From Gilliamella sp. ESL0443 (GTDB taxonomy: Bacteria; Pseudomonadota; Gammaproteobacteria; Enterobacterales; Orbaceae), in contig NZ_CP048263.1 in the NCBI RefSeq assembly GCF_019469165.1, positions 2,294,001 to 2,358,000 on the forward strand: DNA of 64,000 bases. The letters are read 5' to 3'. Made by a program: the position numbers and the translations under genes. Below, piece after piece: positions 29,231 to 40,344 of the stretch. The notes under the pieces are model-generated. The model searched no databases. It was not told the DNA's origin and saw only the letters and a list, made by a program, of their open reading frames with translations. Each line of letters begins with the position of its first letter. Positions within the stretch are counted from its first letter, which is position 1.

Positions 29231-30256
29231 GTGAAAAATTTACCTTTTTTTCAAAAATTATATAGGCATGGGATCAGCTTAATCTTATTGGCAATTTGCA
29301 CTTTTATGCATCAAGCGCAAGCAATTGAATTACTCAATGTTTCTTATGATCCCACGCGAGAGCTTTATAAAGCATATAATCAGGCTTTTATCGAGCATTG
29401 GCAGCAGCAAACCGGTGAACGGTTGACGATAAATAATTCGCATGGTGGGTCTGGTAAACAGGCACGTTCAGTCATTGATGGTTTGCAGGCCGATGTGGTT
29501 ACGCTTGCTTTAGCGAGTGATATTGATGCGTTAAACCGTTATCAAACTAACATATCACCTGATTGGCAAGCTAGGTTGCCAAATAATAGTGCGCCTTACC
29601 ATTCAACTATTGTCTTTTTAGTGCGTAAAGGTAATCCAAAACAGATTTATGATTGGGGTGATCTCATAAAAGATGATGTTGAGGTAATAACACCCAATCC
29701 CAAAACCTCGGGTGGGGCTCGTTGGAATTTTTTGGCGGCTTGGGCTTATGCTAAAAGTACCTATGGTAACGATGAACAAGCTCAAGATTTTGTCACCAAA
29801 TTATATCAACATGTTCCGGTTTTAGACACTGGTGCCAGAGGCGCAACCATTAGCTTTGTACAGCGAGGCTTAGGTGATGTTTTAATTTCTTGGGAAAATG
29901 AGGCTTATTTGGCGTTAAGAGAGCAAGGTGGCGATCAATTAGAAATTATTATGCCCTCATTATCCATTTTAGCTGAGCCGACTGTGGCTTTAGTCGATAA
30001 AGTTGTTGATAGCAAAGGTACACGTAAGCAAGCGCAAGCTTATTTGGAATACTTATATAGCGATCCGGCACAACACATCATTGCCAAGCATTTTTACCGT
30101 CCTGTTAATCCTGATGTCCTTAAACAATATGCTGATCAGTTTCCTACTATTAAGTTAGTTACGGTTGATAACGATTTTGGTGGATGGCAAACAGTGCAAA
30201 AAAAATTTTTTAGTGATGGGGCCATCTTTGATGCAATTTATGCTGAGATAAACTAA
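29231..30256 (+). CDS. sbp: Sulfate-binding periplasmic protein
   Basis: Periplasmic receptor of the sulfate/thiosulfate ABC importer. I start at the GTG at 29231, just after GAGGTG (29221-29226); an in-frame GTG at 29219 precedes that site. The 341 residues have a signal peptide (about 1-32, ending QAQA). The segments [42 protein letters not shown] and [12 protein letters not shown] follow E. coli Sbp more closely than CysP. It leads sbp-cysT-cysW-cysA. Confidence 0.93.
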   Translation: MKNLPFFQKLYRHGISLILLAICTFMHQAQAIELLNVSYDPTRELYKAYNQAFIEHWQQQTGERLTINNSHGGSGKQARSVIDGLQADVVTLALASDIDALNRYQTNISPDWQARLPNNSAPYHSTIVFLVRKGNPKQIYDWGDLIKDDVEVITPNPKTSGGARWNFLAAWAYAKSTYGNDEQAQDFVTKLYQHVPVLDTGARGATISFVQRGLGDVLISWENEAYLALREQGGDQLEIIMPSLSILAEPTVALVDKVVDSKGTRKQAQAYLEYLYSDPAQHIIAKHFYRPVNPDVLKQYADQFPTIKLVTVDNDFGGWQTVQKKFFSDGAIFDAIYAEIN

Positions 30257-30321
30257 TTACTACTTATTCTGGCGATGTTATGTGTGTGCTCACTTAGCTT
30301 TGCGGTATAAAGGTGAATGTT

Positions 30322-31155
30322 ATGAAAGTTGCAAGCATTAAACAACAACGGATCATCCCAGGTTTTAACTTAACGTTAGGTTATACTTTAACCTTTCTTA
30401 GTTTGATTGTGCTTATTCCGTTATTAGGTTTGTTTCTTTATTCAACAAAGCTGTCTTTTGAGGAGTGGCATCGGTTATTAGTCAGCAAACAGTTTTTATT
30501 GGCATTAACTCTTTCATTAAGTACGGCATTTATCAGCGCCGGTTTAAACAGCTTTATTGGTTTATTATTGGCTTGGGTACTGGTGCGTTATCGATTTCCA
30601 GGACGTAAGATAATGGATATCTGTATTGATATCCCGTTTGCTTTACCAACAGCCGTTGCTGGCATTGCGTTAACCGCAATTTATGCCAAAAATGGGCCAA
30701 TTGGGCAATGGTTCAGTTTTAAAATTGCTTATACCCCCATTGGCATTACCTTAGCGCTGTTATTTGTTACATTGCCTTTTGTTGTGCGCACTTTACAACC
30801 GGTTATGGCTGATTTACCACGTGAACAAGAAGAAGCGGCGAGTTTACTTGGTGCATCGCCTAGGCAAATTTTTATGCATATTATTTTACCTGCCATTTTA
30901 CCTGCTTGGCTAACGGGGTTTACCCTCGCTTTTGCTCGTGCTATTGGCGAATATGGTTCAGTGGTCTTTATTGCCGGTAATATTCCATTTAAGACCGAAA
31001 TATTACCGTTATTAATTGTCTCAAAACTTGACCAATATGCTTATGATGCCGCTGCCGCGATTGGCGTAACGATGTTACTGATTGCTTTTGTATTGTTATT
31101 AATTATGAACAGTTTACAGCGAAAACTTAACCGTAAGATTAATAAAAACCATTAA
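30322..31155 (+). CDS. cysT: Sulfate ABC transporter permease CysT (CysU)
   Basis: Inner-membrane permease of 277 residues with about six membrane segments and the EAA cytoplasmic loop (EQEEAASLLGASPRQIFMHI, about 170-190) that docks the ATPase. I start at the ATG at 30322 with AAGGTGA at 30310-30316; a GTG at 30313 lies inside that site. Second gene of the sulfate import operon. Confidence 0.94.
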   Translation: MKVASIKQQRIIPGFNLTLGYTLTFLSLIVLIPLLGLFLYSTKLSFEEWHRLLVSKQFLLALTLSLSTAFISAGLNSFIGLLLAWVLVRYRFPGRKIMDICIDIPFALPTAVAGIALTAIYAKNGPIGQWFSFKIAYTPIGITLALLFVTLPFVVRTLQPVMADLPREQEEAASLLGASPRQIFMHIILPAILPAWLTGFTLAFARAIGEYGSVVFIAGNIPFKTEILPLLIVSKLDQYAYDAAAAIGVTMLLIAFVLLLIMNSLQRKLNRKINKNH

Positions 31156-31164
31156 TATAAGATT

Positions 31165-32013
31165 ATGCCGATATTACAATCAATAACAGAAAAAAAGAGA
31201 GTAACCCGTTTACAGCTATTGCTAATCTTATTGGCGGTAATACTGTTTTTCGGACTTTTGTTGTTGCCGCTAGTTGTGGTGCTTGCGCAAGGGCTAGCTA
31301 ATGGTGTAAATGCATTTTGGCAAGTGATTATTGAGCCAGATACCTTATCCGCTTTTAAATTAACACTGATTGCCGTTGGTGTAGCGGTACCATTAAATGT
31401 GATATTTGGTGTATGTGCAGCTTGGGTCATAACTAAATATCAGTTCAAAGGCAAACAAATATTAGTCACATTAATTGATTTACCGTTCTCGATTTCCCCC
31501 ATTGTTGCAGGTTTAATCTATGTATTGCTATTTGGCGCACAAAGTGCGTTGTATCCGTTTTTGCAGGCGTGGAATATTCAAATTGTCTATGCGATTCCAG
31601 GAATTATCTTAGCAACGATTTTTGTATCCGTTCCTTTTGTGGCAAGAGAACTCATTCCGATAATGGCATTACAAGGCATTCATGAAGAAGAGGCCGCCAG
31701 CGTCCTTGGTGCAAATGGCTGGCAAATTTTTTTCCACATTACTTTACCCAATATTAAATGGGCCTTAATGCATGGTGTTGTTCTTTGCACCGCTCGCTCA
31801 CTCGGTGAATTTGGCGCGGTATCGGTTGTTTCTGGGCATATTCGTGGTTACACCAATACCTTACCGCTTCATGTTGAGATTTTATACAATGAATACAATA
31901 TTGTTGCCGCATTTAGTGTCGCTATTTTGCTATTAATGATGTCGCTTGCGTTACTCTTGATTCGTCAATGGATTGAAAGGCGCTTAGCCAATGAATGTCA
32001 TTACGGGAACTAA
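31165..32013 (+). CDS. cysW: Sulfate ABC transporter permease CysW
   Basis: Partner permease of CysT, 282 residues with about six membrane segments. The EAA loop reads [20 protein letters not shown] (about 172-191), and [23 protein letters not shown] follows as in CysW. Nine bases separate it from cysT, and no strong ribosome site is visible, so translation is probably coupled. Confidence 0.94.
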   Translation: MPILQSITEKKRVTRLQLLLILLAVILFFGLLLLPLVVVLAQGLANGVNAFWQVIIEPDTLSAFKLTLIAVGVAVPLNVIFGVCAAWVITKYQFKGKQILVTLIDLPFSISPIVAGLIYVLLFGAQSALYPFLQAWNIQIVYAIPGIILATIFVSVPFVARELIPIMALQGIHEEEAASVLGANGWQIFFHITLPNIKWALMHGVVLCTARSLGEFGAVSVVSGHIRGYTNTLPLHVEILYNEYNIVAAFSVAILLLMMSLALLLIRQWIERRLANECHYGN

Positions 32014-32022
32014 GAGGTAGAT

Positions 32023-33102
32023 ATGAGTATTACACTACACAATATCAATAAAAGTTTTGAACACGTTAATGTCTTAGAAAATATCAATTTCAGCATAAAA
32101 CAAGGTGAATTAGTTGCACTATTAGGCCCATCTGGTTGTGGAAAAACAACTTTACTGCGCATTATAGCGGGTTTAGAAACAGCCAGTTCAGGGCAAATCT
32201 ATTTTGCTGATAGGGAAGTAACTAAGCTGAGCGCCAAGCAACGAGATATTGGTTTTGTCTTTCAAAATTATGCGTTATTTCGGCATATGAATGTAGCTGA
32301 AAATGTGGCATTTGGACTAAAAATGAAACCAAGATCTGTACGATTAAATAAAACAGCAATTGATGAACGCGTTAATCAATTACTCGAATTAGTGCAACTT
32401 GACCATTTTGCCAAACGTTATCCAGACCAACTGTCGGGTGGTCAGCGTCAGCGAGTTGCGTTAGCGCGTGCGTTGGCTTCGAAACCTAATGTGTTGTTGC
32501 TTGATGAACCATTTAGTGCTTTAGATGCTAAAGTCCGTAAAGATTTAAGGCGTTGGTTGCGTGATTTTCATCATGAACTCAATGTTACCAGCATCTTTGT
32601 TACCCATGATCAAGAAGAAGCACTGGAAGTTGCTGATAGAATAATTTTAATGAATCAAGGTCACATAGAGCAAATAGGTACCCCTGCCGAAGTCTATAAG
32701 CAACCAAAAACCGCCTTTGTTGCGCATTTTCTAGGGGATGTTAACCTTTTATATGGTTATATTGAAAATAATACATTAATCATTGGTGATTTTCACAAAG
32801 ATATGAAGGAACAAGGTACCTGGCCTGATCAGTCTGCTATCGCTTATGTTCGACCTCACGAAATCAGTATTGCTAAAATTGCCCGAAAAAATGATATCCA
32901 AGGAGAAGTTGTACGTATACATACTGCTGGTCCAACCGTCTTTCTGGAAATTGCTGTAGCCGGACAACCAAAGCATATTGATGTATCTATTAGCTATCGA
33001 CAATATGAACAACAGCAAGTTGAAATTGGTGATACTGTCTACTGGCAACCTGCACTCGTTAATATTTTTATGCAAGATGAACTATTAGAGTTTATGATTT
33101 AA
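32023..33102 (+). CDS. cysA: Sulfate ABC transporter ATPase CysA
   Basis: Cytosolic ATPase energising sulfate import, 359 residues. Walker [10 protein letters not shown] (about 34-42), signature LSGGQRQR, Walker [13 protein letters not shown] and the switch His in FVTHDQEEA are intact. A C-terminal TOBE-like domain (about 240-359, with ISIAKI and GDTVYWQP) fits regulation. AGAGGT precedes the ATG. Last gene of the operon, with cbl converging 19 bases beyond. Confidence 0.95.
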   Translation: MSITLHNINKSFEHVNVLENINFSIKQGELVALLGPSGCGKTTLLRIIAGLETASSGQIYFADREVTKLSAKQRDIGFVFQNYALFRHMNVAENVAFGLKMKPRSVRLNKTAIDERVNQLLELVQLDHFAKRYPDQLSGGQRQRVALARALASKPNVLLLDEPFSALDAKVRKDLRRWLRDFHHELNVTSIFVTHDQEEALEVADRIILMNQGHIEQIGTPAEVYKQPKTAFVAHFLGDVNLLYGYIENNTLIIGDFHKDMKEQGTWPDQSAIAYVRPHEISIAKIARKNDIQGEVVRIHTAGPTVFLEIAVAGQPKHIDVSISYRQYEQQQVEIGDTVYWQPALVNIFMQDELLEFMI

Positions 33103-33121
33103 GGAGAATGATTCCTATAAA

Positions 33122-34075
33122 TTAAATCTGATAATCAAGTATTTTGGAATGAGTTTGCTCAATTAATGCATGACTTTTGATATCTTCCAGTGACAACTCT
33201 TGATTGCATAATTGAATAAAGCGCCAAATATAATTACGTTGTAATTTATGTCGTTTTAATCCTAGCCATGTAACATGTGATTCAAACAGATGTTTCGCAT
33301 CCAATTCAACTAAATTGATATCATGATCAGGGTTATACATTTTATTACCTAAAATACCAATCCCTAAACCTAACTCAACATAAGTTTTAATAACATCAGG
33401 CTCCTGAACATTGAGCGAGATATTGGGTGTCAATCCAATAGCCGAAAAGGCTTTATCAATACTTTTACGAGGAAATATTCCTTGACGATAAGTGATGATA
33501 GGTAATGTTTGTAACATATCTAACGTCACTTTATCGACTTTAGTCAAAGGATGATCTTTAGGAGTAACTATAGAGTAATGCCAACGATAAAAAGGGTAAA
33601 TAGCAAGTGAATTGTTATCTACTCTTTCATTATCAATACCAATATCCGCTTCGCCAGAAAGAAGCTGAGAGATAATTTCACTAGATGATCCCTGATTGAT
33701 AATGATATGAACTTTAGGAAAAAGCATTCTAAAAGATTTTATAATATTTGGGAGAATATAACGGGCCTGAGAGTGGGTGGTCGCTATCACTAATGAACCT
33801 TCATCAGTATTAGAAAAAATGGTTGATAACCGCTTAATATTATTAATTTCATTTAAAATTCGCTCGGCAATAACCACCAATTCTAAACCGGGTTCAGTCA
33901 TATTAATCAGCCGTTTACCTTGACGAATAAAAAGATCAATATTCAGCTCTTCTTCTAGCTCTTTGATATGTCGGCTTACACCAGACTGAGATGTGTATAA
34001 AGAATTTGCGACTTCGGTTAAATTATAATTACAACGCGCAGCTTCGTGAATAATCCTTAATTGTTGTATATTCAT
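33122..34075 (-). CDS. cbl: LysR-type sulfur regulator Cbl
   Basis: LysR-family activator of 317 residues. It has an N-terminal winged HTH (about 1-60, with NSLYTSQSGVSRHIKELEEEL) and a periplasmic-binding-like effector domain. It follows E. coli Cbl rather than CysB: REAARxxYNLTEVAN near the start, IATTHSQARY, a C-terminal LGLKRHKLQRNYIWRF and the tail DYQI. In E. coli Cbl works under CysB to switch on alternative sulfur genes in sulfate starvation. Here it sits in the sulfate cluster and may be the local regulator. No CysB is present in the window. Confidence 0.82.
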   Translation of the reverse strand: MNIQQLRIIHEAARCNYNLTEVANSLYTSQSGVSRHIKELEEELNIDLFIRQGKRLINMTEPGLELVVIAERILNEINNIKRLSTIFSNTDEGSLVIATTHSQARYILPNIIKSFRMLFPKVHIIINQGSSSEIISQLLSGEADIGIDNERVDNNSLAIYPFYRWHYSIVTPKDHPLTKVDKVTLDMLQTLPIITYRQGIFPRKSIDKAFSAIGLTPNISLNVQEPDVIKTYVELGLGIGILGNKMYNPDHDINLVELDAKHLFESHVTWLGLKRHKLQRNYIWRFIQLCNQELSLEDIKSHALIEQTHSKILDYQI

Positions 34076-34427
34076 GACGATCTTCCTAGTAAAAATTACT
34101 TTATTCCCGTTATATAGTTGTATTATTTATGTGTAAGTTGCTGTATATAATTAATAACTAAAAAGTGAATTATTTAAAAAATTTCAGACCGCCAGCAAAC
34201 ATAAGCAATATGATGAAACTGGTTATAAGCATTTTGTCTAATTTATAAATTATGCTTATTCGTAATTTTATTAGTAAAATTATGTACTTTGATAAGTAAT
34301 TTCAGTATAAAAGAACGTATAAAAAAGACAAATATGATAAAGTAATAACCATATGAATTATGGCTATATATGCCTACAGTCAATAAACATAGTTTAAAAT
34401 TATCAATCAACAACTTTTATACTTATC
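34076..34427. other. Intergenic region cysI-cbl
   Basis: This 352-base AT-rich stretch lies upstream of cbl and downstream of cysI on the minus strand. It must hold the cbl promoter. I see no gene, and no hairpin with a T-tract that would end cysI. Confidence 0.5.
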
Positions 34428-36188
34428 TCAATTCGCCTCTTGATAAAAATCGATCGCTGAATTGAGTACCGGTTTCACAATCTCATGACGAATAACAAAA
34501 TCACCAAATCCTTCTTCTTTATTGCGATGAATGGACCATGCGGCAATAAGTGGTTCGAGTGCTAATAAAATCTCCTCTACATTCACGTTTTCTTTATATA
34601 AGCGAGGAATTCGCGTGCCTTCTCGATTACCGCCAAGATATAAATTGTAGCGACCAGGTGCTTTACCCACCATGCCCACTTCCGCCAACATGGCTCTGGC
34701 GCAACCGTTAGGACAACCGGTTACACGCAAAATAATATAATCATCGGATAAGTGATGCTGAGTTAACATCTGTTCTATTTTAGTTACAAACGTCGGTAAA
34801 AACCGTTCTGCTTCAGCCATAGCTAGTGGGCAAGTTGGGAAAGACACACAGGCCATGGAATATTTACGTTGTAATGTGACAGTATCGTCAAGCAAACCAT
34901 ATTGACGTGCAATTTGTTCAATGGCTGCTTTTTGTTCCTCTGGCACGTTAGCTATAATTAAGTTTTGATTGGCGGTTATACGCAGATCACCTTGATGAAT
35001 TTTGGCAATTTCTGCAACGCCGGTTTTTAATGGTTTATTGGGATAATCAAGTAACCGACCATTTTCAATAAATAGCGTTAAATGCCAGTTATCATCAATA
35101 CCTTTATACCAACCAAATTGATCACCTCGTCGACTAAAGTTATAAGGTTTACTACTTAGAAATTTACTTCCGGCACGTAGTTCAACCTCTTTTTTGAAGT
35201 TTTCCACGCCAACACGTTCAAGCGTATATTTAGTTTTGGCATTTTTTCGATTATTGCGGTTACCCCAATCACGTTGAGTGGTCACAACGGCCTCAGCAAA
35301 AGTCAGTACTTTTTCGACAGGAATAAAACCAAAATCATCGGCTTTGCGTGGGTAAGTTGTTTTATCACCATGCGTCATTGCCAAACCACCACCAACTAAT
35401 ACATTAAAACCAATTAGTTCGCCTTTTTCTGCTATTGCCACAAAGCTAAGATCATTAGCATGAACATCCACATCATTAATCGGGGGGATGACAACGGCAG
35501 TTTTAAATTTACGCGGTAAATAAGTCGAACTTAAAATTGGCTCACTATCGGGTGTAGAAAGCTTTTCACCATCCAGCCATATTTCAACGTAAGCACGGGT
35601 TTTCGGTAAAAGATGTTCTGAGATTTTGCTTGCCCAATGATAAGCTTGTTGATGAACTTTTGATTCCACAGGATTTGAAGTACATAAAACGTTACGATTC
35701 ACATCACCGGCAGTGGCGATCGAATCTAGCCCTATCTTATGCAACAGCTGATGAGCAGACTTAAGGCTGCGTTTAAACAGTCCGTGAAATTGGAAAGTTT
35801 GTCGAGTCGTGAGTCGAATACTGCCATATTTTGTTGCTTCAGTAGCAAATTTATCGATAGTCAGCCACTGTTTCGGGGTGATGATACCACCAGGCAGGCG
35901 GCAACGTAACATCATGGAGATCAGTGGCTCGAGTTTTTGTTCTGTGCGTTCTTTACGAATATCGCGATCATCTTGCTGATACATGCCATGTAAGCGAATT
36001 AGCTGAGAATTATCGCTGTTAAAGCCACCCGTTAAACCGTTATTAAGATCATCAACGATAGTGCCTCGTAAATAATTACTTTCTCGCTTAAATCGTTCAG
36101 AATCCGATAAAGGCAGATCAGAGACATCATTTTGTGGCGGTGTTAAATTGACTGTTTGAGTCAGGGTAACTGTTTTAGATTTGCTCAT
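34428..36188 (-). CDS. cysI: Sulfite reductase hemoprotein beta-component
   Basis: Cytosolic NADPH-sulfite reductase subunit reducing sulfite to sulfide with siroheme and a 4Fe-4S cluster. It has 586 residues (E. coli 570). The cluster/siroheme cysteines are in CVSFPTC (about 449-455) and CPNGC (about 493-497), and the substrate-side arginine-rich segments [12 protein letters not shown] and [16 protein letters not shown] are present. It is 47 bases downstream of cysJ in the same operon. Confidence 0.96.
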   Translation of the reverse strand: MSKSKTVTLTQTVNLTPPQNDVSDLPLSDSERFKRESNYLRGTIVDDLNNGLTGGFNSDNSQLIRLHGMYQQDDRDIRKERTEQKLEPLISMMLRCRLPGGIITPKQWLTIDKFATEATKYGSIRLTTRQTFQFHGLFKRSLKSAHQLLHKIGLDSIATAGDVNRNVLCTSNPVESKVHQQAYHWASKISEHLLPKTRAYVEIWLDGEKLSTPDSEPILSSTYLPRKFKTAVVIPPINDVDVHANDLSFVAIAEKGELIGFNVLVGGGLAMTHGDKTTYPRKADDFGFIPVEKVLTFAEAVVTTQRDWGNRNNRKNAKTKYTLERVGVENFKKEVELRAGSKFLSSKPYNFSRRGDQFGWYKGIDDNWHLTLFIENGRLLDYPNKPLKTGVAEIAKIHQGDLRITANQNLIIANVPEEQKAAIEQIARQYGLLDDTVTLQRKYSMACVSFPTCPLAMAEAERFLPTFVTKIEQMLTQHHLSDDYIILRVTGCPNGCARAMLAEVGMVGKAPGRYNLYLGGNREGTRIPRLYKENVNVEEILLALEPLIAAWSIHRNKEEGFGDFVIRHEIVKPVLNSAIDFYQEAN

Positions 36189-36235
36189 ATTACATCACTC
36201 GATAAATTAATATTAGTTGTTGTATCTGTTTATCA

Positions 36236-38023
36236 TTAGTAAACATCTCGTTGATAGCGCTTTTGACTTCTTAATTCATCCAAATAACTGATAGCTTGTT
36301 CTTGACGATATTGTGCTTGAGTCATCAAAATTTGTTGAAGCGCTAAATCAACCGCTTTTGCCATACGTTTAGCATCCCCACAAACATAGATAAAGGCACC
36401 TTCTTGTAGCCATTGCCAAATATCACTGGCTTGAGCAATTAATTTATCTTGTACATAGATTTTCTCAGCTTGATCTCGTGACCAAGCAAGATCGATGCGA
36501 GTTAACAGACCTTCTTTAACATAGCTCTGCCATTCCACTTGATAGAGAAAATCGGATATAAAATGTGGATTGCCAAAGAATAACCAATTCTTACCGGTAG
36601 CACCTTGACTCGCACGCTGTTGTAAGAACGCCCGAAAGGGGGCAATGCCCGTACCGGCAGCAATCATAATGATTGGTGCATGAGTATCATCAGGTAATCG
36701 AAAATTATCATTATGCTCAATAAAAATTTTGACTTGATCTTGATCAGCAATTTGATTTGCTAAGAATCCAGATGCGCCGCCCATACGGATCTTATCGTCG
36801 ACCTGATAACGTACTACATTTACGGTAAGATGAACTTCTGAGCCAACTTCATCTTGCGCAGAAGCAATGGAATAGAAACGCGGAGTAAGAGGCCGAAGCA
36901 ATCCAACGAAGACCTGTGCCGCTATCTTGCCGCGATAGCGGTTAAGCATATCAACCAGTGGTAATGTTTGACTCATTTCCAATAAGGCTTCTCGATCGCC
37001 AATTAAGGTAAGAAGTTCGGGATGTTGAACGGCTTGAGCGTATTTTTCAATAATGATCGGCGTATTTTGAGTCAATTCAACATATTCAGTCAGAACCGTT
37101 TTTAAAGCGATCTGTTGTCCATGATGTTCAACTGGCATTTCACCTGCAAGCTGGGTGATACTTAGTAACTCCTCCACAAGTTCATTACTATTTTGATACC
37201 AAACACCTACCGCATCACCAGGCTGATAATGAAGATCCGAATCGGACAGGTCAAGCTCAATATGACGAATATCACGATCTGAATCGCGTGAGGTGATTTT
37301 TTGATTAACGTTAACTGCGGCAATAAATGGATTATCGCGGTGATAAAGGCTACTGTTAACGGCTATACTGGTTGAATTTTCTGTTGGCGATTGTGTGTTT
37401 GATAGTTGTAATTGACTAAGTTTATCAATCACTGCCTGTCGCCAAGAGGTACTTATGGTTTGAAAATCTGTATCAGCATCTACACGTACTAGCAGGCGCT
37501 GAGCATCTAATTCAGCGAATCGTTGATCAAAGTCTTTAGCGGCTTGACAAAATTTTGGATAAGAAGCGTCACCTAAGCCAAAAACCGCAAACTGTAAATG
37601 AGTTAATTTAGGCGCTTTAGCGGCAAACAGATATTTATAGAGTGACAACGCCTCTTCCGGTGGCTCGCCCTCACCTTGGGTTGAGGTCACCAATATTAAA
37701 ATCTCTTCCTGACTGAGTTTTTTAGCTTTATATTCTCCTGCCGGCAGATGAGTCACCGCAATACCCAAACGTTCAATATCCTGACTTAACTCGTTAGCTA
37801 CTCGGCGGGCATTACCGGTTTGTGATGCCGATATGATTGTGACTTTTTGCTCCGCTTGAGTCATATTGGAGGGGGGAGTGGTACTCGGTAAAACTTGTTC
37901 GACGGAACTTTTTTCCGCCCGTCCCCATAAATAACCCGATAACCAAGCTAGCTGCTTATCGTTGTAATTTTCAATAATTTTTTTTAATTCATCACAATTA
38001 AAAGGAAATTGTTGTGTACTCAT
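36236..38023 (-). CDS. cysJ: Sulfite reductase flavoprotein alpha-component
   Basis: FMN/FAD/NADPH electron-donor subunit for CysI, 595 residues. The N-terminal flavodoxin domain (about 60-200) starts SASQTGNARRVANEL. An FAD-binding ferredoxin-reductase domain follows (RFYSIAS, about 380-386), then the NADPH domain with AAGTGIAPFRAFLQQR and the terminal DVY. It starts upstream of cysI in the cys operon. Confidence 0.96.
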   Translation of the reverse strand: MSTQQFPFNCDELKKIIENYNDKQLAWLSGYLWGRAEKSSVEQVLPSTTPPSNMTQAEQKVTIISASQTGNARRVANELSQDIERLGIAVTHLPAGEYKAKKLSQEEILILVTSTQGEGEPPEEALSLYKYLFAAKAPKLTHLQFAVFGLGDASYPKFCQAAKDFDQRFAELDAQRLLVRVDADTDFQTISTSWRQAVIDKLSQLQLSNTQSPTENSTSIAVNSSLYHRDNPFIAAVNVNQKITSRDSDRDIRHIELDLSDSDLHYQPGDAVGVWYQNSNELVEELLSITQLAGEMPVEHHGQQIALKTVLTEYVELTQNTPIIIEKYAQAVQHPELLTLIGDREALLEMSQTLPLVDMLNRYRGKIAAQVFVGLLRPLTPRFYSIASAQDEVGSEVHLTVNVVRYQVDDKIRMGGASGFLANQIADQDQVKIFIEHNDNFRLPDDTHAPIIMIAAGTGIAPFRAFLQQRASQGATGKNWLFFGNPHFISDFLYQVEWQSYVKEGLLTRIDLAWSRDQAEKIYVQDKLIAQASDIWQWLQEGAFIYVCGDAKRMAKAVDLALQQILMTQAQYRQEQAISYLDELRSQKRYQRDVY

Positions 38024-38162
38024 ACGATGACCTTATCTGATAGCGTTTAGCTATCGTTAAATTGCTATTGGCTCGTAACCTTAACGTGCTATGGTAAATC
38101 CAACCAACTTAGATTCACTTACCTTTTGCCAGTAAAGTCTAATGTTGTTTATTTATAAAAAA

Positions 38163-38798
38163 TCAAAAAGTTATTTTATGTAAACCGCACTCTCTACCTT
38201 GTGGTCCTTTAGTTGGATCGACGTAGTCCATTTCGTTAGGTAAATTATGTTTTTCGATATAATTCTGCATATCTTGACTCGTCCAATCGAGTATTGGGGC
38301 GATCTTAAATAAATTGTCCCCTGCTTTTGTTACAATATTGAGTTCTTGCCTTAGCGCAGATTGTTCACGGCGTAGTGCAGTAAACCACAATGTGGGTTTA
38401 AGCGTAGACAAAGCACGGTTAAACGGTTCAATTTTAACAATTTGTGTAAACTCGGTATGTTCCGGCGTATCAAGTTCAGGTAGCCCGCCATATCGCACAT
38501 TTAAATAAGCAGTCGTCCTTTGTGGGACAAAAATATGCAGATTAAGATTAAGTTGCTTAGTAATTTCATTGGCTACGCGATAAGTTGCATTGGTGGCATA
38601 GCCGTTATCAACCCAAACAACCTTAATATTCGGATCGATTTGGGTAACAAGGTGCAAAAGTACTGCCTCATAAGGGCCAAAATGGGTACTGATAATACTT
38701 TTAACGGGAATATCTTGTTGTTTTTTCAGTGCCCATTCAATAATGGTTAACGGTGACTGATTTTGCAATTTTTGGTTAACTTTAGTTAAATCTAGCAT
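38163..38798 (-). CDS. cysH: Phosphoadenylyl-sulfate (PAPS) reductase-type CysH
   Basis: Thioredoxin-dependent reductase of the adenylyl-sulfate/PAPS family, 211 residues (E. coli 244). The adenylate-binding region (WVDNGYATNATYRV), KIEPFNRAL, WFTALRREQS and the catalytic Cys in the C-terminal ECGLH (about Cys206) are present. It has only that one cysteine; the paired cysteines holding a 4Fe-4S cluster in APS reductases are absent. It therefore looks PAPS-specific, which would require an APS kinase not seen in the window. The C-terminus is short and the intervening arm is condensed. It lies between cysJ and sat. Confidence 0.88.
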   Translation of the reverse strand: MLDLTKVNQKLQNQSPLTIIEWALKKQQDIPVKSIISTHFGPYEAVLLHLVTQIDPNIKVVWVDNGYATNATYRVANEITKQLNLNLHIFVPQRTTAYLNVRYGGLPELDTPEHTEFTQIVKIEPFNRALSTLKPTLWFTALRREQSALRQELNIVTKAGDNLFKIAPILDWTSQDMQNYIEKHNLPNEMDYVDPTKGPQGRECGLHKITF

Positions 38799-38843
38799 GG
38801 CTTTTCCCTTTATTGATTTATGGATGATTAACTATTTAGCTGA

Positions 38844-40004
38844 TTACTTATCAACCCATTGATATAACTCAGCAACGACTTCTGGCCGACTAAATGTTTC
38901 TGGTATTGGTTCTTTGGCTTGTAAACGCCGTCTGACCTCCGTGCCAGAAATAAGAACGCGATCAGCACTATCGTGTGGACAGGTTTTCGTTGATGCCATA
39001 CCGTCACATTTGTGGCAATAAAATGTCCAGTCAATCTTAATTGGCTTAATGAGTAAATCGTTGTCTTGCAAATGGCTAAAGATCTCTTGCGCAGCAAACG
39101 GTGAGTAAAAATCCCTAACCCCAGCATGATCGCGGCCGACGATAAGATGACTACAACCATAATTTTGTCTAAAAAGAGCATGTAGTAACGCCTCTTTCGG
39201 CCCAGCATAGCGCATATCTAAAGGGTAACCGGAATGAATAACGGAATCTGGCACAAAGTAATTATGAATTAAACTATTAATTGCTTTAAGACGAATGTTG
39301 ACCGGTACATCGCCGGGTTTTAAGTTACCAAATAATGAATGGATAAGCACACCATCAAAAAGTTCTAACACGGTTTTAACTAAATATTCGTGTGAACGAT
39401 GCATTGGATTACGAGTTTGAAAGGCCGCTATTTTTTTCCAACCTAATTGATTAAAGCGTTCCCGTGTCTGTTGTGGCGTTAAAGCATATTGACCAAACTG
39501 TGCTTTAAAGCCATTATCGTGCAAAACTCGGACTTTACCACCTAAATTAACCGGTGGTTGAGCCATCAGCATTGCAACACCAGGATGACTTGGATCTGTC
39601 GTTGTAAACACCTGATTAGCTTCATATTGTTTATCTGGGCGATAAATACTATCCACATTCAAAATACCGATTATCTGCCCATCTGATGTTTTTAAAGCGA
39701 TTTCATCACCTAATTTTAGGGTTTCAGCTTGAGCATCGGTCACCGATACAGTTATGGGAATTGGCCAAAAAACCCCGTTCGCTAAATGCATATTATCGCA
39801 AACGCTACGCCAGTCCTCTTCTCGCATAAAGCCATACAGAGGTGTAAAACCCCCGATGCCTAACATGACTAAATCTCCAGTTTCACGACTGGATAAGGTA
39901 ATTGCTGGTAAATTTTTTGCATATTGTTGCAGGGCTAGCCGTTCATCGTCATTAACCTGTAAAGGTTGTAAACTGTCACTAGCATGAGGCGCGATCAATC
40001 CCAT
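38844..40004 (-). CDS. sat: ATP sulfurylase, Sat type
   Basis: Sulfate adenylyltransferase making APS from ATP and sulfate, 386 residues. It is the single-chain Sat type, not the enterobacterial CysDN pair. Visible are an N-terminal PUA-like domain (about 1-165), the nucleotide-binding RNPMHRSHEYL (about 197-207), the GRDHAGVRDFY segment, and the zinc-like CHKCDGMASTKTCPH (about 325-339). It starts the sat-cysH-cysJ-cysI gene run, with a short gap to cysH. Confidence 0.95.
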   Translation of the reverse strand: MGLIAPHASDSLQPLQVNDDERLALQQYAKNLPAITLSSRETGDLVMLGIGGFTPLYGFMREEDWRSVCDNMHLANGVFWPIPITVSVTDAQAETLKLGDEIALKTSDGQIIGILNVDSIYRPDKQYEANQVFTTTDPSHPGVAMLMAQPPVNLGGKVRVLHDNGFKAQFGQYALTPQQTRERFNQLGWKKIAAFQTRNPMHRSHEYLVKTVLELFDGVLIHSLFGNLKPGDVPVNIRLKAINSLIHNYFVPDSVIHSGYPLDMRYAGPKEALLHALFRQNYGCSHLIVGRDHAGVRDFYSPFAAQEIFSHLQDNDLLIKPIKIDWTFYCHKCDGMASTKTCPHDSADRVLISGTEVRRRLQAKEPIPETFSRPEVVAELYQWVDK

Positions 40005-40344
40005 AATGATTCCTTACCTATATTTTTATTAAATCTAATTAAAAGCGATTATCGATAAATAAGGAAATATCAATTTTATATACCATTATGCGATTTGTGC
40101 ATATTCAAATTTGATGGAAGATGTTATTACTACAATAAGATAAAAGTTATCGGAAGCCCAAAGCTAAAGTGTTATAATTAATTCGCATACATCAAGTTGA
40201 ACGTATTTAGTAAAATAGAAATATTATTAAATTTCTATATATAATTTTTAATCTCTTTTCAGATAACGAATTGTGATGTTGATAGCTTTGTGCTAGTTTT
40301 ATTATTCATTATTGGTCATACATTCCTCTACCCAAGGTTTACTT
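40005..40344. other. Divergent intergenic region sat to MHS transporter
   Basis: This 340-base AT-rich region should hold divergent promoters for the sulfate-reduction genes (-) and the transporter (+). The only visible structure is short AT palindromes. I could not define a Cbl/CysB site. Confidence 0.5.
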
